Assembly (NCBI RefSeq): GCF_905147365.1
Contig: NC_056428.1
Coordinates: forward strand, 29,666,001 to 29,730,000
Direction of reading: 5' to 3'
Source of the DNA: Aricia agestis
Taxonomy: Eukaryota > Arthropoda > Insecta > Lepidoptera > Lycaenidae
Length of the DNA stretch: 64,000 bases
The notes beneath the pieces are model-generated. The model was not told the DNA's origin. It ran no database searches and saw only the letters and a program-made list of their open reading frames with translations. This document shows positions 46,601 to 57,545 of the stretch, piece by piece (the first letter of the stretch is position 1; the number at the start of each line of letters is the position of its first letter). Made by a program: the position numbers and the translations under genes.

Positions 46601-48400
46601 CCGCGGTCCGCATCCGGACCGTCGACCCATCTAGAGTGTGTCAAGGAAATGTACCATCAAGGAAATTGATTTCTAGGCAGTTGACAGACCAACATCATTT
46701 GGTCGGTTAATTGTGATCTGTCGGCTAGGTGTGACGTAACTCGACCAAACTATATATTATTCATTTGTAGACATCTATGTTCTTTCATTGCAGCTAATCA
46801 CATTAGGCTCTAGTTGTAATTAGAATTCCTTTTTTTACTTTAGTAACTTTACAATGTTCTGCTTTATATTTACCTGTTCTTATATTTATGCCTTATTATA
46901 TCTTGTATTTGAATGATCGCATGAAGTCATCACTCATTACCCGTGCCTAGGCAGTGCACAGCAATCATATACTGTTCTATTTTTATATTTTTTAAATCTT
47001 TATTTAAGGAGTTTTACCAGAGTTAGACCATCTACATAATTAATATAATATTATACAATTGGACGACAACGAAAACCAGTAATCACAATTTTATACAGTG
47101 CAGCGTCAGAGTCGAGGTGCAAATGTACAGTTATAACAGTATACGATTATTAAATCGTATACTGTTATAACTGTACATTAGCACCTCTACTCTGACGCTG
47201 GCTACTCCTAAAGGGGAGGCTTACGCCAAAGAAGAAGAAAAAGACCAAACTACGTAGGTCCCCCATCTGCCTACGCCCTAGGGATCAACTTCCTCAATAA
47301 TACATATACACATACACACTATATATGTATATATATATATATATATAGTGTGTGTGTGAAAAAGAACTGCCGAGCATAGTCAGGTAAAAACAAATACTTT
47401 GCACTGACCGATGCCAAGGAAGCTAGAGTATTATCCACCATCTCATTGCCACTGTGGATTGGTGACATCGGAGTGGATTGAGATTGTTTTGGTGTATTCC
47501 CAAATCCTGTGTAACGACCGCTTCCATATTCACTGCTGCATTTAGAAATTGAAAAAAACATATGAAATAGGTACAACATCATTAAAATAAAATATTAAAT
47601 AATATTATGTTATGACATTTTTAGTAAGCAAAAATATAATCTAGACAAGAAATAAATAAAAATATCTTACTGGTAACTAATATTATTGTCAGAACCACTT
47701 GTATGAAAAGTGTTTTCATCAGAGGAATAGAAGTTTTGTGATTGATTCCATTCATTTGACTTTTCAACAACATCAGGCTTATAATCTGAAGGACTCCAAT
47801 CTTCTCCCTCAGCGAGAGCTGCAATCTGTGTAAAAATAAACATGTGAAAACGAAGAATATAATATAACATATTATGTTATTAAAAAATGAATTTGTACCT
47901 TTTGCCTGTACATTGCTGCTGCCTTGGTGTTATATTTTTGAGTAATCTTCATGGCTGGATTATAATCGGGCTGACTTTCAAAAAAACTTTTTGCTTTAGC
48001 ATTGCCCCCCACCTATAAAATATTATTAGTTATAACTTACTTCCAGTGTGAAAAACTTTATTGATAATTGTGCACCATACCATCATTTTTTCGAGTTCAA
48101 TATCTTTCCATTTATCCATTGTGACAGAACGTACAAACGACAAATGAACTCCAAGGCTTCGATGTATCCCTGAACATTCTAAGCATATCCAAATACCATA
48201 TGTAACAGAAACCCATTGTGGATTCAATGTACCACATTCGAAACATTTCTAAAAACAAATATATAAAGGTACAAAAAATGCCAATGTGTATAACATACTT
48301 GTAACAGATTGGTAGGTAAATATATCGTCATAAAACTTACGTTGTTTTCTTCTTGAGTTCGGATGTGATTCAATTTGCAACGTGTACGTGGAGATGCCAT
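40666..48400 (-). CDS. ArfGAP1: ADP-ribosylation factor GTPase-activating protein 1, 8 coding exons
   Basis: Exons in order: 48341-48400, 48081-48248, 47899-48012, 47671-47825, 47409-47535, 46122-46244, 41192-41325, 40666-40828. All junctions are GT-AG with consistent phase, giving 347 residues. The start MASPRTR matches the family start; an in-frame ATG at 48421 would add seven residues. The ArfGAP domain (about 1-120) has the zinc finger C22-X2-C25-X16-C42-X2-C45 and the arginine finger at R50 in [14 protein letters not shown]. The conserved RYTGFGNTP follows at about 185-195. Exons 5-6 encode a Ser/Thr/Gly-rich ALPS-like segment ([20 protein letters not shown]) that senses curved Golgi/COPI membrane. 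The tail ends DTWEWLNN, like the tryptophan-containing coat-binding tail of animal ArfGAP1. Role: stimulates GTP hydrolysis on Arf1 during COPI coat cycling. Intron 6 carries the transposon nest. Confidence 0.92.
41373..41978. mobile_element. MITE in ArfGAP1 intron 6
   Basis: The ends ACTGGTTTAAATAGCCGTTC... and ...GAACAGCTATTTTAACCAGT are inverted over about 32 bp with mismatches. Internal copies of TTGATTGAA...AGCTGT in both orientations give further foldback. Non-coding. Confidence 0.65.
42780..44060 (+). mobile_element. mariner-family DNA transposon, 1281 bp, TA-flanked
   Basis: The terminal inverted repeats CGAGGGCTGCTATTTATGTA TCCGGA (left) and its complement (right) are about 26 bp and near identical. 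TA flanks both ends (42778-42779 and 44061-44062). Length and structure are those of a full-length mariner. The transposase is present but broken by one frameshift. The insertion lies inside a Helitron-like element in ArfGAP1 intron 6. Confidence 0.92.
42944..43995 (+). pseudogene. mariner transposase, one frameshift
   Basis: The first frame (42905-43321; likely start [19 protein letters not shown] at 42944) carries the paired helix-turn-helix DNA-binding domain. A missing A in the run at about 43285-43292 (seven A where the family frame needs eight) moves the rest into the second frame, which stays open to 43995. That frame holds the DD34D catalytic triad: [17 protein letters not shown] and [12 protein letters not shown], with 34 residues between the second and third Asp. 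Otherwise it is intact, so the copy died recently. A nearby host gene does not use it. Confidence 0.9.
44475..44709 (+). repeat. 3' part of a second Helitron-like copy, forward
   Basis: This runs from ATTATGTGCACACTGCACAG to CGGACGAAGTCGCGGGCAAC followed by AGCTAGT, matching the end of 22565-23194 but opposite in orientation to the neighbouring copy. It is interrupted by the foldback at 44519-44592. Confidence 0.6.
44519..44592. mobile_element. Tiny GC-rich foldback insertion
   Basis: AGGGCCGCGCTACACCGGAA and its complement at the right end form 28-bp arms with about one mismatch around a GC-rich loop. It is absent from the related copy at 23085-23100, so it inserted after the copies separated. 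Confidence 0.8.
45165..45296 (-). mobile_element. tRNA-derived SINE, truncated copy 2
   Basis: The shared body (GAAAACTTTTTGTTCCGCC) and the B-box side of the tRNA-like head (GGACTCGAACCCAGGACCCC) are present. The A-box side is lost. Confidence 0.65.
45297..45484 (-). repeat. 5' part of a Helitron-like (GTCT)n copy, reverse
   Basis: This contains the reverse of the family 5' half, with GACAGACAGACAGAGATACT and CGCATTTATTATATTAGTAT at the end. It marks the right border of the block inserted in the 32700-type repeat. Confidence 0.55.
46545..46660. repeat. hAT-like terminal fragment and small palindrome
   Basis: A palindrome of CTCTAGAGT units is followed by CAGGGGTCACCAAATGGCGG and GCGGTCCGCATCCGGACC. 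This resembles one end of a hAT element (CAGGGGT...). No matching second end was found nearby. Confidence 0.4.
46660..47295. mobile_element. GGACCTACGT-family TIR element, long copy
   Basis: The ends AGGAAATTGATTTCTAGGCA and the complement of GGGATCAACTTCCTC define an element related to 21655 and 30405 but longer. It contains the large hairpin at 47101-47200. It lies in ArfGAP1 intron 5. Confidence 0.6.
47101..47200. repeat. Long hairpin with 47-bp arms
   Basis: The left arm CAGCGTCAGAGTCGAGGTGC... is complementary to the right arm ending ...GCACCTCTACTCTGACGCTG, with two or three mismatches and a loop of about six bases. It probably represents a separate foldback inserted in the surrounding element. 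Confidence 0.8.
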
Positions 48401-49001
48401 AGTTATATAGTAGGTAATCAAATCAAGCTTTGTTCTTTGGAAGTTTAAATGTACCTAAGTATATATTTTAGTATTGCTTTAATGTATATTATTTTCATAA
48501 ACAACTTTGTATAGCCAACAAATTAACAAGGACGGATGCAGAGTTTCTCAATTTTCTTTCATAATTTTGGGGAAAATATTTGTCATTATTAATTGTGGTT
48601 GCCACGAATTAACTTGCAGAACTGAAGGCAATAAATTATTGACAGATCACACTTCACAGATCTCTTAACTCATTCAACTGTCAATAGTCTGTCAACTAAA
48701 AAATAAAAATTGTACCTATCCAAAATGTTACCACAATCTTCTATTGTCTTTGAAATTGAAATATCTTTAGAAGCGGGCCCGACCACCATTTTATTGTGCA
48801 ATATTATTGACGGTCTAGGGTTAATATTGAAGGCTTTTCAATCTTAATACCAAATATTATACTGCCTTAAGCAATTAAATATTGTTCTATGTTATTGCAG
48901 GTTTGGCTACAATAACATAGAGTAGTTTATTTGTGTTTACATGCAATTAATAACTTAAAATTAAGTTAACTACTTATCAACTTAATACGTGTAAACCAGC
49001 C
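48401..49001. other. Upstream region of ArfGAP1; no gene
   Basis: This should contain the ArfGAP1 promoter and 5' UTR. No clear core signals are seen. A palindrome TCTATGTTATTG...CAATAACATAGA lies at 48890-48925. ATTGTGCAATATTATTGACG at about 48795 is repeated inverted at 49440-49462, suggesting another TIR element spanning about 48793-49465. Confidence 0.4.
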
Positions 49002-49440
49002 ATTAGTTCTTAAAAATATGTCATCTATAATTGTTGGGGTTTGTACCTAAGATAGTAGCTTATTATAAAACGTAGTCATAAAATATATTATGTATAGTAT
49101 AGTATCATAATATGGTCATATATAATAAAATATAATAATTATTACCATATTATAATACTAAGTATGATGTAAATGTAATATGGCAGCGTAATGCTCGCCG
49201 GCAAACCGCTTTGCAGTTTGGCAGGCTGTTAGATTGTATTAACAATTTTTCAAAAAAGAATTTATTTATATATTATCTGTTGACAAAAAACGTGACGACA
49301 TAGCGGATTGTCGTCTAAAAATCGTGTGTCGTGCTGTGCGGTGTCGTTCCGTGTGAAAACAGTACATAGAAATGTATGGCGATCGGAGTCGTCCCCGCAT
49401 TTTGTCGTGTCGTGTCGTGTCTCGTGTGAAAACGCTCTAA
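49002..49440. mobile_element. Partial copy of the GTCGTGTCGTG-ended element
   Basis: This shares TAGTTCTTAAAAATATGTC at the left and GTCGTGTCGTGTCTCGTGTG at the right with the element at 51003-52292. The left terminal repeat is missing. Confidence 0.5.
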
Positions 49441-49498
49441 ACCGTCAATAATATTGCACAATACATAATATTGGACATTAAAATTGATCGTCTAGGGG

Positions 49499-50147
49499 CA
49501 TAGCTGGGTACCGTTAATCAAATAGTTAACTTCGTTAATCGTTAATCCGTTAAAAAAAATATTAGCTTCGTTAAACGTTAAAGCGTTACATTTCGGACGA
49601 ATTAACGCAAGTTAACGTTAATCGTTAATCCGCTAATATGTAATATGGCCTTGTTGTAACATAAATCATTGCGTTAGTGTAACGTTAGGAACAAAACAAA
49701 ATACTTCTATAATTATTATATTCTACCTAACTAAATTAGAAGAGTGCAGCTCTTCTTTATCAACATGCAAATGATTTATAATAACAATAAACAAATCACT
49801 CTCTATAAGCACCGGCGCTGAGTAATGAAATGATAAAACGAAACAAATCTTTTCTCACTCGCACGCGCCTGAAAATGTATCTAGTATTGTTTTTGTTTCA
49901 CTCGCTGCTGCCATGCCGCGGCGCCGCGCTGCCCTCCCGCCCGGCACTTGTCGTTTCATACTAACTGTCTGAACCTGTTTTCGCGCCGCGCCGCGGTGTT
50001 GTGCGGTAAATAGTAGACTTCTGCATATTAACGGAAGTTAACGAGTCCGTTAATATTTTTAAAAATTAACTTAAGTTAATCCGTTAATCAAAATGTTAAC
50101 TTCGTTAATTAACGATTAACGGATTAACGAGTTAATGCCCAGCTATG
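49499..50147. mobile_element. hAT-type MITE, CATAGCTGGG family, copy 1
   Basis: The termini CATAGCTGGG and CCCAGCTATG are flanked by an exact 8-bp duplication TCTAGGGG (49491-49498 and 50148-50155). The subterminal region is packed with GTTAATCGTTAATCCGTTAA-type repeats in both orientations, likely transposase-binding sites. A GC-rich core at 49900-50005 is conserved in copy 2. It encodes no protein. Confidence 0.85.
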
Positions 50148-50175
50148 TCTAGGGGTAGGCGCATCCGCACTCACG

Positions 50176-50292
50176 CTAAAGCCGGCGCCAGACATGGGCT
50201 TCAAAGTTTGAGCAAACTTTGCACAAATAGGCAAATGTCAGTGCCACACTTGGCGAATTTGCGTATTTGATCACATGTCTGGCGCCGCCTAA
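50176..50292. mobile_element. Short foldback MITE
   Basis: CTAAAGCCGGCGCCAGACAT and its complement CATGTCTGGCGCCGCCTAAG pair, with an inner TTTGAGCAAACTTTG symmetry. Confidence 0.75.
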
Positions 50293-50308
50293 GGCACGAG
50301 CTATATAA

Positions 50309-50464
50309 TTTGTCAAGAAAGTGAAGAAATTAAAAAGTGGCAACATCGTAGTGTCATCCCTTTCAAATCCATGGAGGTAGGTATTATATTTAAATCAATC
50401 TAAGAAAAAAGGGATGACACTACGATGTTGCCACTTTTTAATTTCTTCACTTTCTTGACAGACT
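50309..50464. mobile_element. TTGTCAAGAAAGTGAA MITE, copy 1
   Basis: The arms TTGTCAAGAAAGTGAAGAAA... through TAGTGTCATCCCTTT and the exact complement at 50409-50464 flank a 35-base loop. It matches 59833-59963, but the loop is about 29 bases longer with a local AAATC duplication. Confidence 0.8.
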
Positions 50465-51204
50465 ATACCTGCGAAGCATGAGTGTGGATACGATTCGTAT
50501 ATTCTTCGCGCTTCGCGGATCGTTCCCCGAAAATTGACGCTCTTCTGTCCCGCATCAAAGGGCTCGCAGGCGCGCGAAAATGTCCAGACTCCAGTCCCCA
50601 CATTCGCAAGTTGCTCAAGAGCTGCAGTTGCCATGAATCGTTATCTTTTTTGTTACCTAGATCGTGGGAATCGCAGGCACAATACTTTTTAATTGTTATG
50701 AGGAAGCCGGAGGCCGCTTGGGGATTGATGGGTTAAATTTTTTTAAAGTTATGGTTTTTTCTTCTAAGCGAAACTATGAATTACCAAACCGAAAGTATAA
50801 GTATAGTACTTTTGTAAACTCACATTCAGAGTTACAACTTACAAGACACAAATATGGGTCAAGAGCGCGAACTACACTGCTAGCCAAGCGAGTGTAGAGT
50901 GGCGGCAGTACCATGCGCTATTCGTGCTGTGATTAATGCCGCGAATCGAGTCGCGCAGTTGCGTGCGATAAGTTATAACGTTGCCAGAAAACTATGATTA
51001 TATTATAAGGGCGCTTTCCCACGAGCCACGACACGACACGATTAAAGAACTTCACTACACACGGCACACATTCTGTTGTTTTGGACGTTTTCCCACGAGC
51101 GACGATTTCAGCGGCGACACCGCGTTCACTTAGTTTAGTTCTTAAAAATATGTCTTCTATTGTTGGATTTTGTACCTAAGATAGTTTAAGCTTATTAAAT
51201 AATC

Positions 51205-51800
51205 AGCCAAGTGCGAGTTTGACTCGCGCACGAAGGGTTCCGACTTCCGTACCATTATATTATAGCGAAATTAGGCCAAAATTTGTGTTTTTAGAATGGG
51301 GCCTCTTAATTTTTATAATTATTAAATACTCCCGTTTTTCCACATTTTCCTCCATTTCTCAGCTTATATTAGTTATATTTTATCAATACTATTATTAAAC
51401 TAACACTGAAAGAATTTTTTAAATCGGACCAGAAGTTCCTGAGGTTAGCGCGTTCAATCAAACTAACAAACTCTTCCGCTTTATAATATTAATATGAGTA
51501 TATATTAAAGTACACATAAAACTAAGGATTGTGTGAAAAATTGAAATACCTACCTGTTGCTATTATTGATATAGAGCAAAAAAGGCCAAAAATCAGGTTT
51601 GTTGTATGGGAGCCCCCCTAAAATATTAATTTTATTTTAATTTTAGTATTCGGTGTTATAGCGGCAACAGATATACATAATCTGTGAAAATTTCAACTCT
51701 TTAGCTATTACTGTTCTTGAGCTACAGCCTGGAGACATACAGACGGACAGACTGACAGACAAGTCTTAGTAATAGAGTCCTTAGTAATAGTATAGTTTAT
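51205..51800 (+). repeat. Repeat of the AGTGCGAGTTGGACTCG family, rearranged
   Basis: The head is at 51205 (GCCAAGTGCGAGTTTGACTC). A Helitron-like fragment lies inside at 51350-51500, and the tail with (GACA)n runs to about 51800. Confidence 0.55.
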
Positions 51801-51828
51801 ATTATAAGGTAGTAACTAGTAATATAAT

Positions 51829-51980
<152 letters not shown>

Positions 51981-52480
51981 CCATATTATAATACTAGGTA
52001 TAGGTAATATAATCGCTATGCAGTTTGGTAGGCTGTTAGAATATGATTTATCATATTTTATTTAATATATTTTTCAATAAAGAATTTCTTTACTATCTAT
52101 AGACAAAAAACGTGACGTCATAGTGCCAACTTGGTGTCTGACCACATAGCGGATAATTGTCGTCTAAAAATCGTGTGTCGTGCTGTGCGGTGTTGATGCG
52201 TGTATAAACGGTACATTGAAATGTGTGGCGCGCCTAGAGTCGTCACCGCATTTTGTTGTGTCGTGTAGTGGCTCGTGGGAAAACGCCTTAACGCATGCTC
52301 TAAAGGTGCTCCCACACAGCAGTTATATTTAAATTTAACAAATTAAAACAAAAGACACGTTTATTTCTTGAGATGTTGTAGCGTATGTTACACGCTGTTA
52401 TAAAATGTTATAGCGTTATGCTAAGTACTCACATACGGTTTTTCTCGATAGTTTTACTCCGAATCGAAGGAAATGACATA

Positions 52481-54092
52481 CACTTGCGTGCAAAAAAATC
52501 GACCCACCCCGCGCATTTCTGTTCAAGTCGCTATATCTTAAAAAGTTATAGTTATTTATTATTTCTTTTTATTAATAATGCGAGTTAATATGATAGGGAA
52601 TGTGTACGTTTACTCTACATTTTCTAAAACCAATATGCTTGACTACAATCGACACAAATCACTAAGCACCCCCATCACTCAGTTTTTTAATCGTTAATTG
52701 AACGGTTTTGCTCTGTATAAAAAATCGGTCAAATCTTATTGTTTTTGTTTTGTCTCTATTTTTATTGATTTATTGTTCATTTAACTTCATTTTAAACGTA
52801 ATTTCTTTGTGGCGAAATGGATATTACTCCAAATAAAGCCTCTCAAGCAAGGGCTTTGCTAAGAGCTGAATTTAGACAACGAGTTGTGGCTATAAGTCTT
52901 AATTTAAATCGAACTTCGGTTACAAGAGTATACCGAAGTATTCTAGAGACTCTAAACTTTACCATGCGACCATGTTCAGGAAGACATTGCGCTACATTTG
53001 AACGTGATGACCGTTTTAAGGTGTCAACGTCCTTGCGGAATCGACATCTCATTTCAGTTCAAGTGCAACGACGGCCAAGAGAAGTCGGATGAGTTACAGT
53101 AATTGAGTAGACTGTACGACGAAGACTTGCAGGCAGTTGTTTGACTTCACAAAAACTCGCTAACGGTCCAAAATTAGCCCCAGCACACAGTCAAGCGCTG
53201 CTTAGTTTCGCACGTTCTCATGTTGATTTTTCATTGGAGCAATGGCGGGTCGTGCTCTTTTCTGATAAAAGCTAAATCAGTTTTTATGGTAACGATGGTC
53301 GCAGAAAAGCATACCGTTGATAAAGATAATGATTTGCGCAGGCGTGCATTGACGAAAGGCTTCCATTTGGTAGGTGTTCGGGGACTGTATGGGGCGAGAT
53401 TTCTTTTGATGCATAAACCAATCTTGAGTTCGTAACCGGGCCACGACTTGGCACTTTGAGTACCTATCGATACATTCAGGGCGTACTAGGACAACATGCG
53501 GTGCCATGCGCTGGTTTTGTTGATGAAGGTTTCATATTGATGTAGAACAATGCTCGACCGCACGTTGCAGCGAAAGTTCGTCAATATCTCTCCGACGTTG
53601 AAATTTCGGGTTTGGACTGGCCAGCAAGGAGTCCTAACCTTAATCCTATTGAGCAGCTATGGGGAGAACTCAAAAGGAGGGTCAGGGCCCAGACTCTTGC
53701 CGCAGATACCCTTCAGGACCTCCAGGTGGCTGTACAAGAAGATCGGCATGGTATCGCTCAGGAGTTCATCATAACTTTGATAAGGTCAAGGAAAACCCGG
53801 ATGGAAACCTAAATTAGGGTAATGAGCTATTGAAATCAATTTGTTAGTGTTTTTTACAAGATAGATGTCATTAATCGCCTACTGAAATGTTATGCCAAAC
53901 TGACCGGTTTTTGTTTTAAGGCTGTAGAATTAGTAAACAATTTACAATTACAATAACTATAGCAATAATTAAATCCTTATTGTACTACCTTTAAAACGAT
54001 TCCAACATTTATTTAATATTAATTATATTTCTTGAGTTATTACCGTTTGAATCATAAGGAGAGAGGTGGGTCGATTTTTTTGCACGCAAGTT
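52481..54092 (+). mobile_element. Tc1-type transposon relic, innermost of the nest
   Basis: The ends CACTTGCGTGCAAAAAAATC GACCCACC (left) and the complement at 54064-54092 form about 28-bp inverted repeats, with TA at 52479-52480 and 54093-54094. The 1.6-kb length and the encoded remnants fit Tc1. Confidence 0.85.
52817..53812 (+). pseudogene. Tc1-like transposase, multiply broken
   Basis: The start MDITPNKASQARALLRAEFR is followed by helix-turn-helix text (SLNLNRTSVTRVYR). Later frames carry FSDKS (first catalytic Asp) and WPARSPNLNPIEQLWGEL (with the third catalytic Glu). The second catalytic motif reads M-stop-NNARPH near 53543-53563: the usual Asp is Asn and the preceding codon is TAG. 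At least two frameshifts and several stops make it dead. Confidence 0.85.
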
Positions 54093-54394
54093 TATTTGAC
54101 GTATTTAATTCCATCGAGCCGGCTTGAAGCGTGCCTTCGAGCTGTCAGTTTTGGCGGTCCACACGGTGGTTATTGCTCGATTTGGAGTAAAACTATCGAG
54201 CAAAACCGTATGTGAGTACTTAGCATAACACAATGTTTTCAAATGTTATATTACTGCTGTGTGGGAGCACCTTAAGAGTTTCTACACACCATGGAATTAA
54301 TATAGAAAAGTTATACGTAGTATATATTAATTCCATGCTAAACACTGAGCGGATTTGGTACGAAGTGAACGGTACACTTGTACCGTCGAATCTG

Positions 54395-54546
54395 TGGGCC
54401 TACTATGAAACCGTTTTGAGATTCAAACAATCGAACGGGAATGCAGCGTCCTGCTCTAACAACGTCATTACACGTTTGTTAGAGTAGGACGCGGCATTCT
54501 CGTACAAATATTTGAGTCTCAAAATAGTTTCGTAGTACGGCCCCTG
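54395..54546. mobile_element. Foldback MITE (family copy 2)
   Basis: GGCCTACTATGAAACCGTTT and its complement ...GTTTCGTAGTACGGCCCC match 18890-19043, including the inner GTCCTGCTCTAACAA / TTGTTAGAGTAGGAC pair. Confidence 0.8.
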
Positions 54547-55117
54547 ATTCCTAAAACTTGGGCTTAGTGCTGCCAATTTAGGAAATATTCACCTCTGATT
54601 AAGGAAACCATTTTAAGTAACAAACATAGGTAATAAATTTCACGCAAGTCAAAACTAAGGCTGATTATTACACTTATTATTATTAATATTCTAAAAACAA
54701 AACACATTTTTTCATTTCAACGGAAATATAACGAAAAAGAACCAAAATTTTAATTTTCTAAAATTCCTTCAAAATACTTTTATGACCATGGAACAAACAT
54801 ATTAGGTGAATATTTCCTGGAAAGTGGAAGCACTTCACAGTTAGGTCTACAAACTACACCTTAGAAGCTAGTTTCTTTACGCGTTACGACTCACCGACCA
54901 CCGAACGATGCGTAACGACGGCTCCCCAAAAATTGAAATTGTCTTTGTTTTATTGATAACTGTTGATGGAAAAGCAAAATGTTATTATGATATACATTTA
55001 ATACACGCTTAATACACTGAAACACCAAAAAATCTTTTTTGTGCAGCCCTCCCCTACCCCCTACCATGAGCTCTTATAAGCAGTATTACTTTATTATTAC
55101 TTTCAAGCATAGCTGGG
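54547..55117. other. Noncoding stretch
   Basis: AT-rich with no recognised gene or complete repeat. Confidence 0.4.
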
Positions 55118-55833
55118 CACCGTTAATCAAATAGTTAACTTCGTTAATCGTTAATCCGTTAAAAATTTTTTAGCTTTGTTAAACGTTAAAGCGTTACATT
55201 TCGGACGATTTAACGCAAGTTAACGTTAATCGTTAATCCGGTAATAATTAATATGTGTAATATGGCCTTGTTGTAACTTATATCATTGCGTTAATGTACA
55301 TACAAAAACTGTTGGTTTAAGGTTTTGGAAGTTAACATGTTAGGGACAAACCAAATTACTTCTATAATTATTGTATTCTACCTAACTAAATTATACTGCA
55401 CTCTTATCAACATGCAAATGATTTATATTAACAATAAACAAATCACTCTCTGTATAAGCACCGGCGCTGAGTAATGAAATGAGTTAGGCGCTGAGTAATG
55501 AAAAATAAAACAAGACAAATATCTTCTCACTCGCTTGCGCCTGAAAATGTATCTAGTTTGTTTTTGTTTCGCTGCTGCCGTGCCGCGGCGTCGCGCTGCC
55601 CGCCCGCCTGGCACTTGTCGTTTCATACTAACTGTCTGAACCTGTTTTCGCACCGCGCCGCGGTGTCGTGCGGTAAATAGTAGGCATTGGATTAACGATT
55701 AACGGACTTCTGCATATTAACGGAAGTTAACGAGTCCGTGAATATGTTTAAATGTTAACTTAAAAAAGTTAATCCGTTAATCAAAATGTTAACTTCGTTA
55801 ATTAACGGATTAACGACTTAATGCCCAGCTATG
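55118..55833. mobile_element. hAT-type MITE, CATAGCTGGG family, copy 2
   Basis: It has the same ends and interior as 49499-50147. The flanks are CTTTCAAG (55110-55117) and CTTTCAGA (55834-55841), an 8-bp duplication that has decayed at two positions. It differs from copy 1 by small indels. Confidence 0.8.
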
Positions 55834-56452
55834 CTTTCAGATTTGGCACAAACAAAATACGTCGTTGTTTTCTATATAAATAGAGATTGTCGGGTCTTAT
55901 CTACTGGTAGTTTAAAATAAAAGAGGTAAAAGATAGAACTCCAATATATTACGATTTTACAATGTTGGTATATTGGTAATATTTAGTGGACGTGCGCGTG
56001 CGCCGGTGGTTCGGGAAAAAGAGAGCGATCAGCGAGCCCAGCCGCGCAGCTCGCCGCCGTCGCCGCTCCAAACCCGTTCCACCTTGTCCGTGCGCCAGGG
56101 ACGTCGCACCTTATGCCACGATGTCCATGCGCGGGCAGAGATCATGTTTGTTTATACGAAATTCAAAATAATATTAAAGTAATACTGCTATAAGAGCTTA
56201 TGGTAGGGGGGCAGGTCGCGGGTACACGTGAACCCTGAGTAAAAACTGAAACACCGCTTGTTTGACCACTTAGCCACTTCCACATATAATTTTTATTTTA
56301 TTCGTATTAACTTAATAATTAACCTAGTTAAGAACTAACCAGTTAGTAGAAAAGGCAATTTTTACACACAGCCTACAGGTTTTACTCCTGAGAGTTCCAA
56401 GTCCTGTTTTACAAAACTTACTCTATATAGTATATCAAAATATATAGGTACT

Positions 56453-57200
56453 AGTGATGTAACGAATGTTGGATTTTCGCGTTCGCGGACGTGAATGTGG
56501 TTGCGAATATTTATCTTCAACATTCGCGAATGCGAATATTTTAAAATTTCAAAAAAGCGCGTTTTATTTGAAATTTTAAAATATTTGCATAATATTTGCA
56601 TAAAATGTCTGACAGATTTGACGTTTCGTGTCGGCCATGTTTAAAATGAACATAGCCGATCCGATATTGGTTAAATGAATTTAGTCACTGAAAGTTCATT
56701 CTAAAAGTTATGTTTGATATTAAGATCTCTGAAGTTCTTTTTTCATAAATAAGGCTTTAATTTAAAATGTAGAAGTATGATTAAAAAAAAATATCTGAGT
56801 GTTATCCATAAACCTATAATGCTAATATTAAGTCTATGGTGTTCACAACATCACTAAATTAGTGATGATCCGTTACATCACTAATTTAGTGATGTTACAT
56901 CACTAATTTAGTGATGTAACGGATGTTCGCATTCGCATTCGCGAATATCCGCGTATTTTTCAATATTCGCATTCGCAAAAATTATGCTCATATTTAGCGA
57001 ATGTTTTTAATAATCAAAAAGGAAATTATTATATGCATGCATATGAAATAATAATACAATAAATAACACCATAGACTTAATATTAGCATTATAGGTTTAT
57101 GGATAACACTCAGATATTTTTTTTTAATCATACTTCTACATTTTAAATTAAAGCCTTATTTATGAAAAAAGAACTTCAGAGATCTTAATATGAAATCTAC
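56453..57200. mobile_element. AGTGATGTAACG repeat with a large internal inverted repeat
   Basis: The flanking text TAGTGATGTAACGAATGTTG and several copies of ATCACTAATTTAGTGATG suggest a hAT-like MITE. Its interior includes TTCGCGTTCGCG / CGCATTCGCATTCGCG repeats. Arms 56716-56843 and 57064-57191 are near-perfect complements of about 128 bp. No ORF is present. Confidence 0.65.
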
Positions 57201-57215
57201 TCGCGATATACGATG

Positions 57216-57292
57216 TAACGGTAGGTACGTTCATAATTGTATCTGTAACTATTAAATAGGTACAGATACAATAATGAACGTACCGTTATAAT
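57216..57292. repeat. Short hairpin
   Basis: AACGGTAGGTACGTTCATAA and its complement ATTATTGAACG-type right arm pair around TAACTATTAAATAGG. Confidence 0.55.
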
Positions 57293-57295
57293 AAT

Positions 57296-57545
57296 AATAT
57301 CTATGGAAGCTTCACACCACGTCAGTCTGGCTCCGTACTAAATACCTAAAGGACTTGTGTTACAGATAATAGACAACGAAAATATATTGAATACTTTTAT
57401 ACTATACATATATTTAAGATTTTTATTATATCATACACATATTTTAATACACATCCAGACCCAGTAACATTGAAAACTTTTTGTTCCGTCGGCGGGATTT
57501 GAGCCCGCGACACCCGGCTTGAGCTACCAACGCGCTCACCACTGA
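57296..57545 (-). mobile_element. tRNA-derived SINE, copy 3
   Basis: The full-length relative of 19210-19495 has body ACGTCAGTCTGGCTCCG ... GAAAACTTTTTGTTCCGTCG and a tRNA-like head with B box GGGCTCAAATCCCGCC and A-box side TGGCTCAGTGGTGAGCGCG. The A and B boxes are closer to tRNA consensus here than in copy 1. Confidence 0.75.

Larger units (their letters stand above)
52422..54232. mobile_element. Middle foldback of the triple nest
   Basis: GTTATGCTAAGTACTCACAT... through TCTCGATAGTTTTACTCC is complementary to 54174-54232. The arms are about 50 bp. It is inserted in the outer element and split by the Tc1 relic. Confidence 0.75.
52304..54272. mobile_element. Outer MITE of a triple nest, TAA-flanked
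   Basis: The ends AGGTGCTCCCACACAGCAGT and the exact complement ...ACTGCTGTGTGGGAGCACCT are flanked by TAA at 52301-52303 and 54273-54275. A 3-bp TAA duplication suggests the PIF/Harbinger (Tourist) class. Without insertions it is only about 170 bp. Confidence 0.75.
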
